Source: Perkinsus marinus ATCC 50983
Lineage: Eukaryota > Perkinsozoa > Perkinsida > Perkinsidae
Reading direction: 5' to 3'
Length of the DNA stretch: 42,080 nucleotides
Assembly (NCBI RefSeq): GCF_000006405.1
Contig: NW_003202385.1
Location: 77,222-119,301 of the forward strand
This document shows positions 12,801-23,261 of this stretch, in pieces. The notes beneath the pieces are model-generated. The model did no database searches. It saw only the letters and a program-made list of their open reading frames with translations, and had not been told where the DNA came from. The position numbers were made by a program, and so were the translations under genes. Position 1 is the first letter of the stretch; each line of letters starts with the position of its first letter.

Positions 12801-15376
12801 CTCTGACCTTGTCGATCCACTCGTCCTCCAAAGCAAGGTGAGATGCTCTTTGCTCATCTGATGTTCTTCGGAGTGCCCCAACCTGTTGTCATTCCGTCAC
12901 GCGCCACGAAATTACAGCGTACGATACCTCCTCCACCAACACCTGCATCTCCCTCTCCTTCTCAGCTACCAACGCCCTCTGCTCTTCAATAGCGGCCTCA
13001 TAGCGACACTAAATGCCAGTAGAGTCTTCCTCTACCACAAGTCGCCCTCGAACACTCACTGCTTGCAATTTCAACTTCACTTGTCCTTCCAATTGCACCC
13101 TTCCAATACGCCCCTCCTCCGTGGTCCTCCCATCCCCGCGTATCTGAGGTATACCCCATCGAGGCTACTCTACGAGGGCGACGCTCCCCTATAGCACATC
13201 CTCCTCATCCACGTAAGCCGTCGATAATAAAAGCTCCTTGAATGACAGCTGACTGCTAAGATCCTCTACCAGAGCCTCCAACCTGCCCAACACCACCATC
13301 AGTGATGCTGTCAATACAGCAGCAGAGCACCTCTCTATCTCAGCACCCTTAGCCTGTATCACTGCCTCCTTCTCTTCAATACTCTCAACCACCTTGGCCC
13401 CAGCATCGCGCTCCACAGCCCTAGGTATAACAACAGTCCTGTCCTCCGGCACCACCAAAGAGACTATATTATAGGCATAACTAGAAATGGGCAAATGTTG
13501 ATGTATAAACTGTGCCGGACCGTCCCTATCCTGTCTCTGTTGTGTCTGCGGCGTGCAGCAGCTCGCAGTATCTTCAAGCTGTGCCGCTAGTTGGTTCGTG
13601 AGTATTTCATAGAATTATTAGAGCTTCTATACTGGTTACCTCGATTCTAGTTGGGTGAGTGTTAACTTAATCTACTGGGTTTGGCATAAAACCACCTAAT
13701 TATATCAACGACATCTAACGACCATAGTCTTTATATTATTAGTTCATATCTATATATCCACCATATGTGATGATACTAACACTATATATGAGGCTACCCG
13801 ATCCTTAGTTCCATCTCGAGCATCCTCACACCATGCCTCCTCTCCAACTCCTTCCTTTCTTTCTGATACTCCTCATGCACAGCGTGCAGTTCCAATCGAT
13901 ACCGCTCCGACTCTGCTGCTGAATCTTGCGCCAACTCCTCATAACTACTCGAAAGATACGCTGCGCACAGGGAAGAATTCTCTCTGTGTAAGGCTACCCG
14001 ATCTCCTTCAACCTCAGCCACTCCTTACACTCAGCCAGCTCCTTCCCAAGCCCCTCCACCAAGGACTGCCAACAACATGCCTCCCTGTGGCCCTCTAGGG
14101 CCCTCAACACACTTCTAGTTCTGCATTGGGACCTCTCAGCCGCTCTCCCTCCGAATGCAATGCTGATACTCTCTCAGCGAGCTCCTTCCCAAGCCGACCC
14201 ATCCTACAGACGTACATGCCGCGGAATACTTACTCTGCAGAGGCGTTACTCAGCTTTCATATGTCTCCTCTGCTCCTCGGCCGACCTGATAGCCTCCTCT
14301 GCCTTGGCCGCGGCCACTCTCTCCCGATATTGCTCTATGCTTGCCCACATCTGCCACCACAACACCCCATCAGCAACTCTACCGATGAGGGAGGGCTGCC
14401 CCTCCCTCCCCCCCTTCACGAGTGATACCTCGCTGATCGTCTTCTCCTTGTCCCCTATACATTTCATCAGCCTGGCCTCCTCCACACGAGCCGCCTCGCC
14501 TTCCACACGACCACGATCTCTCTCGGCCGTCAACTCCTGCTGACTGCGTTCCTCCAGAGACTCGTATCTACCTCATCCATCGCTGAGCTCAGCCATTGGT
14601 CATCGACTATGGTAGAGGAGTCCCTCATGAAAGCCTCATCTACCGTTCCTCTGCCAACTTAGCCTCCTTCCTCCGCATCTCATGAGCAACAGCCAGCTCC
14701 TTCTCCTATCATATCACCCTTCGGCGACTGCCAAGAACTCCTCCAACCTCACTTTCGCTTTCAATGCTTCCCAAGCAGCTTCACGTTCCCGCTGAGCCAA
14801 CTCGAGCTGTTTCCTCTGACTCTGGCTCTCCTCCACCATGAGAGAAAGCCTATATGACCGTCCATGATCGACTCCAACCTGTAAGGTCCCTACCTAGCAT
14901 TCGCACTCTCCAGCTCGGTACGTAGCTCTCGCTGTACACTCCATGCCTGATGAAAAGCTAATAAGCGCTACTGAGCAGACCAGCGGTGCCCGACTTCGGA
15001 CAGCTTCTTCTCTGCCTCCCCTCGCACTGCATCGACCTCGACCACATGAGCCCGACGCTCATCCTTGAAAGTGGTCTCTATCTGGCCTATGCTGGAGATC
15101 ATCGCCTATAAGAGGGGTACAGTAGTAGCAGTGATGATGATCATAGTACATGGCATTGTTCATCCGATAGGGCCTTGGCAGTGCCCTCAATGGGTGGAAG
15201 GTGTGTAGATTGCCCACACTGGGATGGACCCTCCTCCCCTCCTCTATTGCTGGGAGGGCTCTTCGAGGAGGGAGTGTCGGCAGCGAAGAGCATTCATGAA
15301 TTACACTGTAGTTGGTAGTAGTAGGAGAGGCGTATGGGGACACTACGCGTGTATCGGGTCGGAAATGCGCGTCCAT
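6828..15376 (-). CDS. Giant multi-exon coiled-coil protein
   Basis: From an ATG at 15376 (MDAHFRPDTRVV...) the minus strand reads as many exons of heptad-rich, Glu/Arg/Leu/Ala-rich helix separated by 37-68 nt introns. The longest uninterrupted piece is 11248-10673 (e.g. LQELEARHKGEMQKLKLVV). Others include KELERRHGVRMLEMELRI (about 13800-14020) and REREAAWEALKAKVR (about 14800). Junctions checked by phase include 45-nt introns near 9035 and 8310 and a 44-nt intron near 8870. A stop-like TGA at 7896 falls inside a 57-nt intron whose removal keeps frame, so the gene runs on to at least 7358. A 252-nt intron (7357-7106, holding a MITE copy) then leads to MVQLRLEEASHAT (7105-7066). The true 3' end between 7066 and 6828 is unresolved, and I cannot exclude two genes. 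Likely a structural or cytoskeletal protein of more than 2,000 residues. Confidence 0.75.
7135..7316 (-). mobile_element. MITE-like element, copy 1
   Basis: A ~180-bp interspersed repeat, homologous to copies at 16450-16611 (opposite orientation) and 20851-21029. Read on the minus strand it starts GTGGGAAAATATACACATG and ends ...ATATATTCCTCCAACAC, so the two ends form an imperfect inverted repeat. The core ACACATGgTCAACTgCATGTG is shared by all copies. No clear target-site duplication. It has no coding capacity. It lies inside the 252-nt intron of the coiled-coil gene. Confidence 0.75.
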
Positions 15377-15512
15377 GCTACATGTCAGCTTCGTTCAGTA
15401 GAGGAACATTGTAAGCACTACTAAGCAGAGGGTGGTGAAGGAGGAGGGCGTTGGTCGGCCGCCCGACTGTGATGCTTCACTTCGGGATGGACGTACCTGA
15501 GATGAGAGCCCT

Positions 15513-18500
15513 CTAGAGCGGCGCCCTTTGGGAGCGACCGTGCATCTCAGCATCGAATGGTGTGTGTTGGCTGAGGGTCTCCTCCAAGGCAGCGCATGTA
15601 TGGTCAATACGGATAGCAGCAGCGATGGACATCTCCTGGTGTGGACTGTGATGCTGTGAGATCAGTACTTGACCATACGCGTAACTGTAAGGGCAGGTAT
15701 CCTTCTATATAGCAGTAGCAGCAGTGTCCGGTCCCACGTCCCTATAGCCAGTGGGACGAGGAGAAGGGCCAGCTTTGGTGACCCCTGGGCCACGAACACT
15801 GCTGCCAACGCCACATGGGAGGAGCACACCGATAATATACTGCATTGGAAAAGACGAAGCCAAATGTTGCCTCCAGTCTCATATTTATGGGCGTGCATGT
15901 ATCTGCCTTTTTCGATGCTAATAAGAACCCTACATAGGGAGGAGGGAGCTGACGTGAATTGGTATGTGTAGATAACTAGAGCTGTGCCGAAGTAGATGAT
16001 GCCGGGTATGAGGACCAGTGGCGATATGACCTACACCAAGGATGAGGCATGGGAGGGAGAGGGGTTGGACATTCACCATGTAGCTGGCACAGATGAGGAA
16101 TGCAAAGCACATGTCTACAAGCTCGATGGCGTAGGGCACCTAAATTTCATGGCGCGTGACGCTGCCTTAGCGGCCTCACATGGGAGAGAGGTGGATCCTC
16201 TTCAGGATACCGATATTTACGCCAGAGCATAACAATGAGATCCCCTCCACGAAGGAGCGTCCAACCCAGACCAAAGCCAATCTGAAGTACTCTGCACGCA
16301 TGCACACAGGAGTAAAGAATGGGACCTTGGCGACCAGCATTGTGACCAAGTAGATGCCAACACTAGCAATGTCCTGTCCCATTGATCGGAGAGCATCTAC
16401 AGGGCATGCAGAAGTACACTAGGCGAAAATAATGATACCCGCATCTAGTGTGGGGGAAAATATGCACATGATCAACTACATGTGTTGATGACAATATCAA
16501 CCCTCTGAAGAAATTTCGGGTAATTCTTTTTGGTTTCTGTATACGTCTACCCGTAGTCGTACATAATTAGTGAGGAAAGCCGAGGAGAGCAAACATATAT
16601 CCCCACATCACTTTCTAACGTGGTGCCCGCCATATTAACGATGCCCGGGAAGGACAGCCATACCTCTCCGACGACTATGACGTACCTATTGAGTCGTCCA
16701 CAGGGGGGAAGGCGACGGTGCGCTTACACTGTGAGGAGCTGGAAGACAAATATGCGGCGTAAGACTGAGACCGTGACGCCCGAGCGGGTCTTCTGTCTCT
16801 CGTAGTTGACGCAGACCCATCTGTTGGAGGATACTACTGCGGCGGGTAGGGCGCACGATGGGTTCACCGGAAAATCCGCGGTAATGCGACTACGAGAAGT
16901 AGCTGGAGAATGGTAGGAACATATAGAGCTGCAAGTTTGGTCCAAAGCTCGATGCCGCCCTCCTCTTCGGGACTGCACGCCCAGGGTAAGGCTAGACCTA
17001 CATGAGGTCCTCTGATGTCAATATTGTGGTGGTCGGCTTACTCTGTATGGCGACCAAGGGAAGGGCATAGCCCAGCGCCCATATCCAGTAGAGTGTCCTC
17101 GTTATGCGTTGTCTGCATGGAAGAACAGCATGCGTGCGCATAGATGGGGATACCTTTTGATGGCTTTATGAGTAGGGAAGGTTATGTTGGGCCATATGAT
17201 GTCAGTGGGGCTCGGGGCCCTACTCACACACCACTCGTCAGCGGTATCCGACAGTCTTAGCTGGAGGGCCTATCACGATGAAGCAGAGGAGAGGTATGGC
17301 TACTTTGGAGCGCACGACGCCATACTGTAGCTCTCGGAATGCCTCTTACCATTTGCGTGAGCCGCATCGTCTTGAAGGTAACAAATGCAGTGCAGTCCTT
17401 GGTAGTAGGAATGGCCGATTTCACAGGCGACTGGTTGCCATCTCGCGTTAAGGAACAGCTAGGTCGATGACCCAGGGTGGGGAGAGTCCTCTTGGGGGGC
17501 TCAGAAAACGATAAAGGGGATAGTCTGAGACTGGGAAGGGCCGGAGGATAGTGATACTCCCATACGATGACTAAGGCACCTCGGAAGAGCACGGCGATTG
17601 GCAACTTGGATTTTCGGTGACAATGCACAAGGCTGAGCCATGGCGGCATCGCTCCCCTCATTATTGCCATCACGTTGAAGCCACAAGATTGTACCTCTAT
17701 GAAGCACCGTCTGAGTCACAAACAGCCAAGACTGGATAAGCGACAACTGGGGGAGGTACCTCGTCACACAGACTCCGATCAGAGGCGTCCACTTCCTCCT
17801 CCTCCCCCTCCTCCTCTTCGCTGTCAGCAGTAGAGTTGTTGTTGGCCACGTCAGGGAAGGAGGACGGCATGATCATAGTTCGAGGTGTTCTCTGTGGGGA
17901 CTCGAGACTAGCCGAATTGCCATGCCATAGGGCCCTTCTGAGGCTGCATATCTTCATCTACCCCAAGACAATATCATCCTTTCTCAACAACGATCGTCTC
18001 ACATCTAAATCGTCTACATGCCTCTTCAGGGTCTTCCTTGCCGAGTTGGGTAAGAGGACTCGTGGGCCAGACTGGCACTTACTCAGCACACTACGAAGTC
18101 TAGTCTTGCTCCGGAGGCCCGACACGTCGTGACAGAAGGCGCATGCCTGGACCTGGTCCGGACTAGGGCGCTCAGGGCCAGCCTCCAACCTACAGCGTCC
18201 TCGCCGAGGATCTCAGAGAAGAACTGCCGGACCGCACGTCTCGACCTGTACCGGGGAGGTATGCGCTCTACCATTATAGTGCCTGCCAGAAGGATCAGGC
18301 GGGGGCCCTTGGCCCGTGGTGGGTTCACGTCTCTGTTGCCAATCCTTGCCGGGCATGGACGCGACCCAGCCTGAGCGGACATGGGCGAACAGACGATACT
18401 CTCTTGAGAGGAGGAAGAGGAACAACCTGGGGACGGCGAGTATGAGGTTGACCAGGCTTCGAGGGTACGCAGAAAGGATGTAGGCTGCCGCCACTGGCGA

Positions 18501-19267
18501 CCAAAACCACTGAGAGCTTCGGTCCAGGTTACTGAACGATAGCAGATTCACACCATATACGAGGGAATCATTATCACCAGACCAATACCTGCATGATAGC
18601 GACGACCACACTGTGATCGAGTTGATAGACTCACATAGGGATAAGGGTGGCGAAGGAAAGAACAGCTGCCCAGCAACAGAACATGAAGCACGTCTGGCAA
18701 TAACGTAGGACCATGAATCTGATGCCCTTTACTGATGAGCCAAGACAGAGAGTATCGACTCACGCGTCGGGTCCTATCCAAGGGAGGAGGTCGTATTTAC
18801 GAAGAGTAAACCAGGTATGTAGTATCTACAGATGTCGCATGCAAGGAGACAGTTGGAATACGCGTCATCCTATACAGTTGGGAAAGGCCATATTTTCGGA
18901 GGTTGCTCGCTTTGAGGTAACGAACTGTAGCGCTGGATCTCCTTAGGATGCCAGAGTTGCTGACAGTACCTATCGGTTGGTGTGGGGAGGCGACAGGATG
19001 GGTAGACAGTACAGCTGCCTGCAGAACTTATTCATTTTGAGTATCTCATAGGCAAGCCATTGAGTCCACATAGCGATGCCACAGATAAGGCAGGTGAAGG
19101 CTACCTAATGCGACCCTATACGTATCGCATTGATGGCAAGCAGGGACCTCAGAGCCGTCAATGTGCCTGTATAGGCGATTCATGCTGGTGTCATCGCTGG
19201 AGCCATCATCCACGCACATCCTCAGCTTATCACCAAGACCATCTAGTCGTCGTATTAGTCGGCTCAT
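15513..19267 (-). CDS. CSC1/OSCA (TMEM63) osmosensitive cation channel
   Basis: Multi-pass stress-gated Ca2+-permeable channel of the CSC1-like/TMEM63 family. Starts MSRLIRRLDGLG at 19267; stop at 15515-15513. Diagnostic segments in order: first helix CLICGIAMWTQWLAYEILK; DLLPWIGPDA then FMVLRYCQTCF; SNLDRSSQWFWSPVAAAY; cytosolic GPRLILLAG and AVRQFFSEILGED; an acidic loop; CTAFVTFKT; W-x-V-x-x-AP-x-P-x-D-IIWPNITF; then the channel core (RITRTLYWIWALGYALPL, LQLLLVVALPRIF, IASVGIYLVTMLVAKVPFF, VISPLVLIPGIIYFGTALV, HKYETGGNIWLRLF) and the C-terminal AAAIRIDHTCAALEETL. Roughly 17 exons with introns of 38-51 nt, a few ~80 nt, and one of 215 nt (16611-16397) containing MITE copy 3. All core junctions checked keep phase. 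Confidence 0.93.
16450..16611 (+). mobile_element. MITE-like element, copy 3, exactly at an intron edge
   Basis: Starts GTGGGGGAAAATATGCACATG on the + strand and ends ...AACATATATCCCCACATCAC, so the termini match as GTGGGG(G)A(A)AATAT against GTG(AT)GTGGGGATATATG. It shares the core GCACATGaTCAACTaCATGTG with the other copies and is inverted relative to them. On the minus strand the terminal GTG at 16611-16609 is also the splice donor of the CSC1 intron, so the intron begins with the element's own end. Confidence 0.75.
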
Positions 19268-19688
19268 GCTACTACTACTAAATCCTCTGGGATACCTCTC
19301 AATGTATGTGGAAAACCCGACGCTGCCGAGCTTTTAATAGAGTCCGACTGCATGAGTGCACTGTTACACCAAAGTATGCTATCTTTACGATCGTTACACA
19401 ACTGATATCGATGGTGACACTACCCAGTTAGTAGTACTTAGCTTATCAGTACCAGAGCCCAGGTCCGTATACTAAAAGGGATTATAGGGCCTCGAGTCGG
19501 AAGTCGGGCGTGATTATCTAGATCAACCTCCTACGGTGTTTTCTACAGTGGGGAGAATCCATAAGATGAATTCTCCGTCTTCACTCGATTACCCTCTAAG
19601 TGGACATTTCCAGAATGCGGCAGCGCTGATGGGGTCTAGACTTGCGTTAGCCGAGAGATGCCCTCAACACATATCATCAAGGAGAGGC

Positions 19689-20277
19689 TCACACTCGCTG
19701 CCTTAGGACCCACCGACAGGTACTCCCTAGAACATCATTCCAATCCTCCATCACCACTACTGAGTGCGATGAGCTCCAATCTGGATCATGATCTGCATTC
19801 ACATAAGTCTGTATAGCTCCAAGGAATGCCTTCATGGTAAGACAGGCACAGCCACTGAGCGTCGCAGTACCCTCGTCCACCCGATGAAGCTGGCGTCCCA
19901 AAGCGTTGCCGAAGTTTAATACAGCGACAACCAACTGCCAGTGATGAGATTTCCCACCTTTTTGGCGGTGCCAGTGACTACCTGACCACCCAATGGCTGT
20001 ACCGGACAAGAAGGCTTCCGGTGCATCCTGTTTTGGGTATTCAAAGTATTCTGCCGTGTTGGGGTTAAACTTGCGTATGCCCCCCCCCCCATTCGCCTTG
20101 GATAATTCGGCCTATGAGATTCTGAATTCCATCCAGCATAGACCTACAGTTCAGCCAATCTAATGCTGATCCTGCCTGTGAGGTGCTCCTTCTCTATCAC
20201 GGAAAGCAGAGCATAGTGTCGACTCTGAGGCCAAGGGACTATTCCAAAAACATTTACGAATGTTCTCCTGTTCCCAT
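19689..20277 (-). CDS. Uncharacterised gene with a poly-G run
   Basis: Lies 129 bp downstream of RPB9 on the same strand. It may start at the ATG at 20277 (MGTGEHS). A ~66-nt intron leads to SALDWLNCRSMLDGIQNLIG, then GRIIQGEWGGG, an 11-G run (20090-20080), KFNPNTAEYFEYPKQDAPE and FLSGTAIGWSGSHWHRQKGG; the last open frame ends at 19689. With 11 Gs the frames before and after the run do not join; 10 would join them. Alternatively an acceptor CTCATAG just upstream makes a new exon. Past the HWHRQKGG segment two frames both look coding. No family recognised. Coding is likely; the model is not final. Confidence 0.55.
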
Positions 20278-20405
20278 TTCAACGTCTACAATCCCCTGTA
20301 CGTAGACATAAGGGCTCCATTGACTACTATGAACAAAGCTGGGCAGAGGAGACGTGTCGGCAAGTGTATCGGTGGTGGTGACAGATGAGGGGGGAGGGGT
20401 GACAC

Positions 20406-21266
20406 TCACTCCTTGCCTTCGATCCGCCAAGCTGTGCATGCTGTGCCTAAGCTCAATGTAGAGAGTCACCGTCTGACACACCGGGGCCGTATTACAAACG
20501 AAGATGAGAGCCATGGCGTTGGTCTGTTGACTCTCGGGAAGCTGCCAGAATACCGCCTCGTGATTGGGACAGTTATTGCAGGTGTACTCGGTAGTCCGGG
20601 ATAAAGTGGGGTCGTGAATGACATCGCTTCGTATCATCAAGGCTTCCCTGGAGGTAAGGAGGTACGAGGAAGAGGGCGAGGAGTGGTATGTATTACTTGT
20701 GGTGATAGGACACGTCATTTCTGAAGACGACCAAGTCGTCGGCGTTGATGTTCTCGAGCTCATCGTCCTTGGAAACAACTCGCTGAACGTAGGGACAGGT
20801 CCTGGAGAGAGGAGTTGGATCAATGTCGTGTCACCACCCTTGTGGCTGCAGTGTTGGAATATATAGTCGCTTTCCTCAGCTGATCTCAGGAGTTTCCTCA
20901 CTAACTATAAACGCTACCACATGAATACGGGTAGAAATGTACAGAAACCTACGAGGAGTTCATCGAGTCTCCTCAGAACTCTCATGTTCGCAACAACACA
21001 TGTAGTTGAACATGTGTACATTTTCCCACGCTTTTTATACGGGATGACCGAGCACAGTGGAGCAAGAGCGTGAGAGGCTAGTGATAGTTTATGGACAATA
21101 AGTTGAGCATGGTGTGGTATTAAAATATCGAGTATAAGCCCAGACCAGTACTGTCTAAAGCCCATCCCTCGTACCTGCAGGCATACTCCAATGCCACTTC
21201 CCCCTTGTTTTCTCGTGGGTAGAGAAGGTTGTTGCACTCTGGACAGAACTTTAATTGTGCCGACAT
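20406..21266 (-). CDS. RPB9: RNA polymerase II subunit RPB9
   Basis: Small two-zinc-ribbon subunit of RNA polymerase II, acting in start-site selection, elongation and fidelity. Four exons (21266-21175, 20801-20697, 20647-20496, 20446-20406) give 129 residues, the usual family size. The N-terminal ribbon has FCPECNNLLYPRE (Cys 8, 11) and YACRTCPY (Cys 30, 33). The linker ends FRNDVSYHHK, where the family has YRNE. The C-terminal TFIIS-like ribbon has DPTLSRT, then Cys 89, 92, 117 and 120 with EAVFWQ. The final ribbon reads FVCTACTAWR rather than the usual CGHRW. Introns 2 and 3 are each 49 nt; intron 1 (21174-20802) is 373 nt and contains MITE copy 2. POLR1H (A12) and RPC11 relatives are less likely because the eight-Cys pattern and linker fit RPB9 best. 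Confidence 0.94.
20851..21029 (-). mobile_element. MITE-like element, copy 2
   Basis: Same family and orientation as the copy at 7135-7316. Minus-strand start GTGGGAAAATGTACACATG, end ...CTATATATTCCAACAC. The core ACACATGtTCAACTaCATGTG is intact. It sits inside the long first intron of RPB9, with about 145 nt of other intron sequence on the 5' side and about 49 nt on the 3' side. Confidence 0.75.
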
Positions 21267-22060
21267 ACTAGACGGTAACTAAAGGGAATCGGAGGTTACG
21301 ACGACTCGTTCGAGGAGGTCATCCAGCGAGGCAGATCAACCTTACCTAGGGTCGAGGTTCGGCATGAAAACAATCCCAAGACCGACGCAACTCAATCACA
21401 CGAAAATGACAAACAAGTATCGCTTCGCTCCGCTGTTGGACGGAATTTGAAGTTCGTAGTTCCACGATTTGAAGCTCTTTCGGGTATGCCAAGCAAGGTC
21501 AGGGGGTTATTTCGTGAGGGCCTAACATCAGTAGCGTCGGGAAATTGCCCGCTTACTACAAGTGTATTGGAGTGGCCACGCTTACGGCAGCGGAAATGAG
21601 TTCCCTGGGGACGTGGAGGAGACTAGGGAGAATATCTGGACGAATTCACAGCAGGCTTGGCCACCGATGAGCAGTATATGGGTCGCTAGTCGATCGGAAA
21701 TGATGGCGAATAGACGCTAATACTTGTTGGGCCTGAGGTTGTCGTAGTAGCACTGGTAGTACTAGTAGTAGTAATAGTAGTAAGAGTAATAGTATTACTG
21801 ATGCATCCTGAGGTAGTCCTATGCCCTGTCCGAGAGCCTTCGATGGAATAGTACTACCTATGCTCCCTCCGTACGGCCAGGATCCCTTCAGAAGCCTCTG
21901 GAGGCTGCGAAGGTATTGTCGATGGATGGACGACCACCACCACCATGAATCCTAATGTCAGCCAGGTGCCATCTTTTCCCCAACCACCAACTCGTTATGT
22001 GTGTTTTACGGTTCAACTTATGATGCCTCGCGTCTCTGTCGCAGCCTTTTGTTATTTTAT
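21267..22060. other. Divergent intergenic region with GTA repeat
   Basis: About 800 bp between RPB9 (leftward) and the membrane-protein gene at 22061 (rightward), so it probably holds both promoters. No TATA-like or other consensus stands out. It contains a GTA/GTAATA-rich microsatellite (separate entry) and no convincing open frame. Confidence 0.45.
21741..21798. repeat. Imperfect GTA trinucleotide repeat
   Basis: A ~58-bp run of GTA/GTAGTA with interspersed AATA and AGTAA units, in the divergent intergenic region. It resembles the pure (GTA)n tract at 36653-36712 in the pseudouridine gene. Confidence 0.6.
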
Positions 22061-23096
22061 ATGATTGATATCTGCCCACTGTTACTGCTATTGGTCATCC
22101 TGCCCACTCCAGTTGATGCTGATGAGGGAGCAGGGTGCCTGATCAACTGGAAGATCCCTGAGTTCATCACTCGTGACGAGCTAGGTAGTGTCCGCTGATC
22201 ATAACCCTCTTAAGGAGCTCTATTGGTCAGGCAACGTCCTCAGTGTTGAGACAGATGTAGACGCGTGCATTGTGCTATCCGGTGTGACCTTCCTCAACAT
22301 CTTCGCTTTCTATGCCCTATTCTGGTTCATAATACGCACGTTTGTGCTCTCGACTCAGTAGCGCTTCCCGATACACTTTGTTCCCATGTACAGCTGTGTT
22401 CCAAGACACTGTTGGTTGAGTTTACCCAGTCGTATACCATCTAATGGTGCATATCATTCTGAGATTATTGACGCCCTTGGTAGGGGGGAATCGTCCGAAT
22501 TGGACGGAAGTTCGTGCGGTCACTAAGTTCATGTGACCAGAAAACATTTGACATTCTCTCTCTCGAATGTGAGAAGCGAGAGATGCTCACCAAAACTCAT
22601 ACCACTCGAAAGCCCTACAGATTTCTGATGTGACGACCTGGGCGTCACCCACAGGGTGACTGACCTTTTTGGCGGCGTAGTGTTGGGGGTCGAGCTCTCG
22701 CCTATGAACGCTGGAAATGGTTAGTTCCAGTGAAGTGGCCCTAGTTGATGTAGACTGGGCCTCTCGGAGGAATTGGTTACTTCTCCTTCATCAGGTCACT
22801 GTCCACTGTATTGCCCTGGGCTACCGTCAACCCGCGACTAGGAGTTCGCCGCCTTTTCTGCGACACTGTTCTATGGGTCCTCCCAGTTCATGACCCTTAT
22901 CGTGTTGTGGCTCCGGGGAGAGCTGCTTATTTTCCTAACGAGATTTCATGCCCCTCGCCGCTGCATGCAAGCCTGTAGATGTTGTGTTGAAGTGACTGTG
23001 AATGCTGAAATCGAGAGTGAGCCCTTTCCTAGCGACCTCGATCTGACCCGAGCTCATGTGGCGTTCTCCCTCTCGGTCAGATCGAGCGCTTCTTGA
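22061..23096 (+). CDS. Putative multi-pass membrane protein, several exons
   Basis: Begins with ATG at 22061 and a signal-like hydrophobic stretch (ICPLLLLLVILPTPVDA). Exon 1 ends at 22184; a 46-nt intron (22185-22230) leads in phase to NVLSVETDVDACIVLSG and the membrane segment FLNIFAFYALFWFIIRTF. The frame meets a TAG at 22359, but a 50-nt intron from GTGCTC after ...IIRTF leads in phase to CSKTLLVEFTQS. Further protein-like pieces are THRVTDLFGGVVLGVELSP (about 22640-22700) and GSSQFMTLIVLWLRGELLIF (about 22880-22940), ending at 23096. The product could instead be an 84-residue protein ending at 22361. No family recognised; the middle splice sites are unresolved. Confidence 0.5.
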
Positions 23097-23261
23097 TACC
23101 TCCGACAGGAATGATGAGCTACCAGTCCGATGGGTTCCGCGAAGGGTCGCCTTATCATCATTCATATCACTCGAATATCTTGTGTGTCGACCTCGCCTTC
23201 CATCGATATCGTAGACCGGCCTTTCCCCCTCCATCGAAGTAACTTATTAATCTCCTGCAGC

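Noticed and set aside
16620-16925. Plausible + strand exons (e.g. DDYDVPIESSTGGKA, MRLREVAGEW) with donor-like ends
   Set aside because: They do not join in phase. The opposite strand there encodes phase-perfect CSC1/OSCA exons (LQLLLVVALPRIF, NYERQKTRSGVTV).
22935-23234. A 99-codon minus-strand frame divergent from the gene at 23262
   Set aside because: It overlaps the 3' exon of the membrane-protein gene in antisense and shows no motif. Kept out as unsupported.
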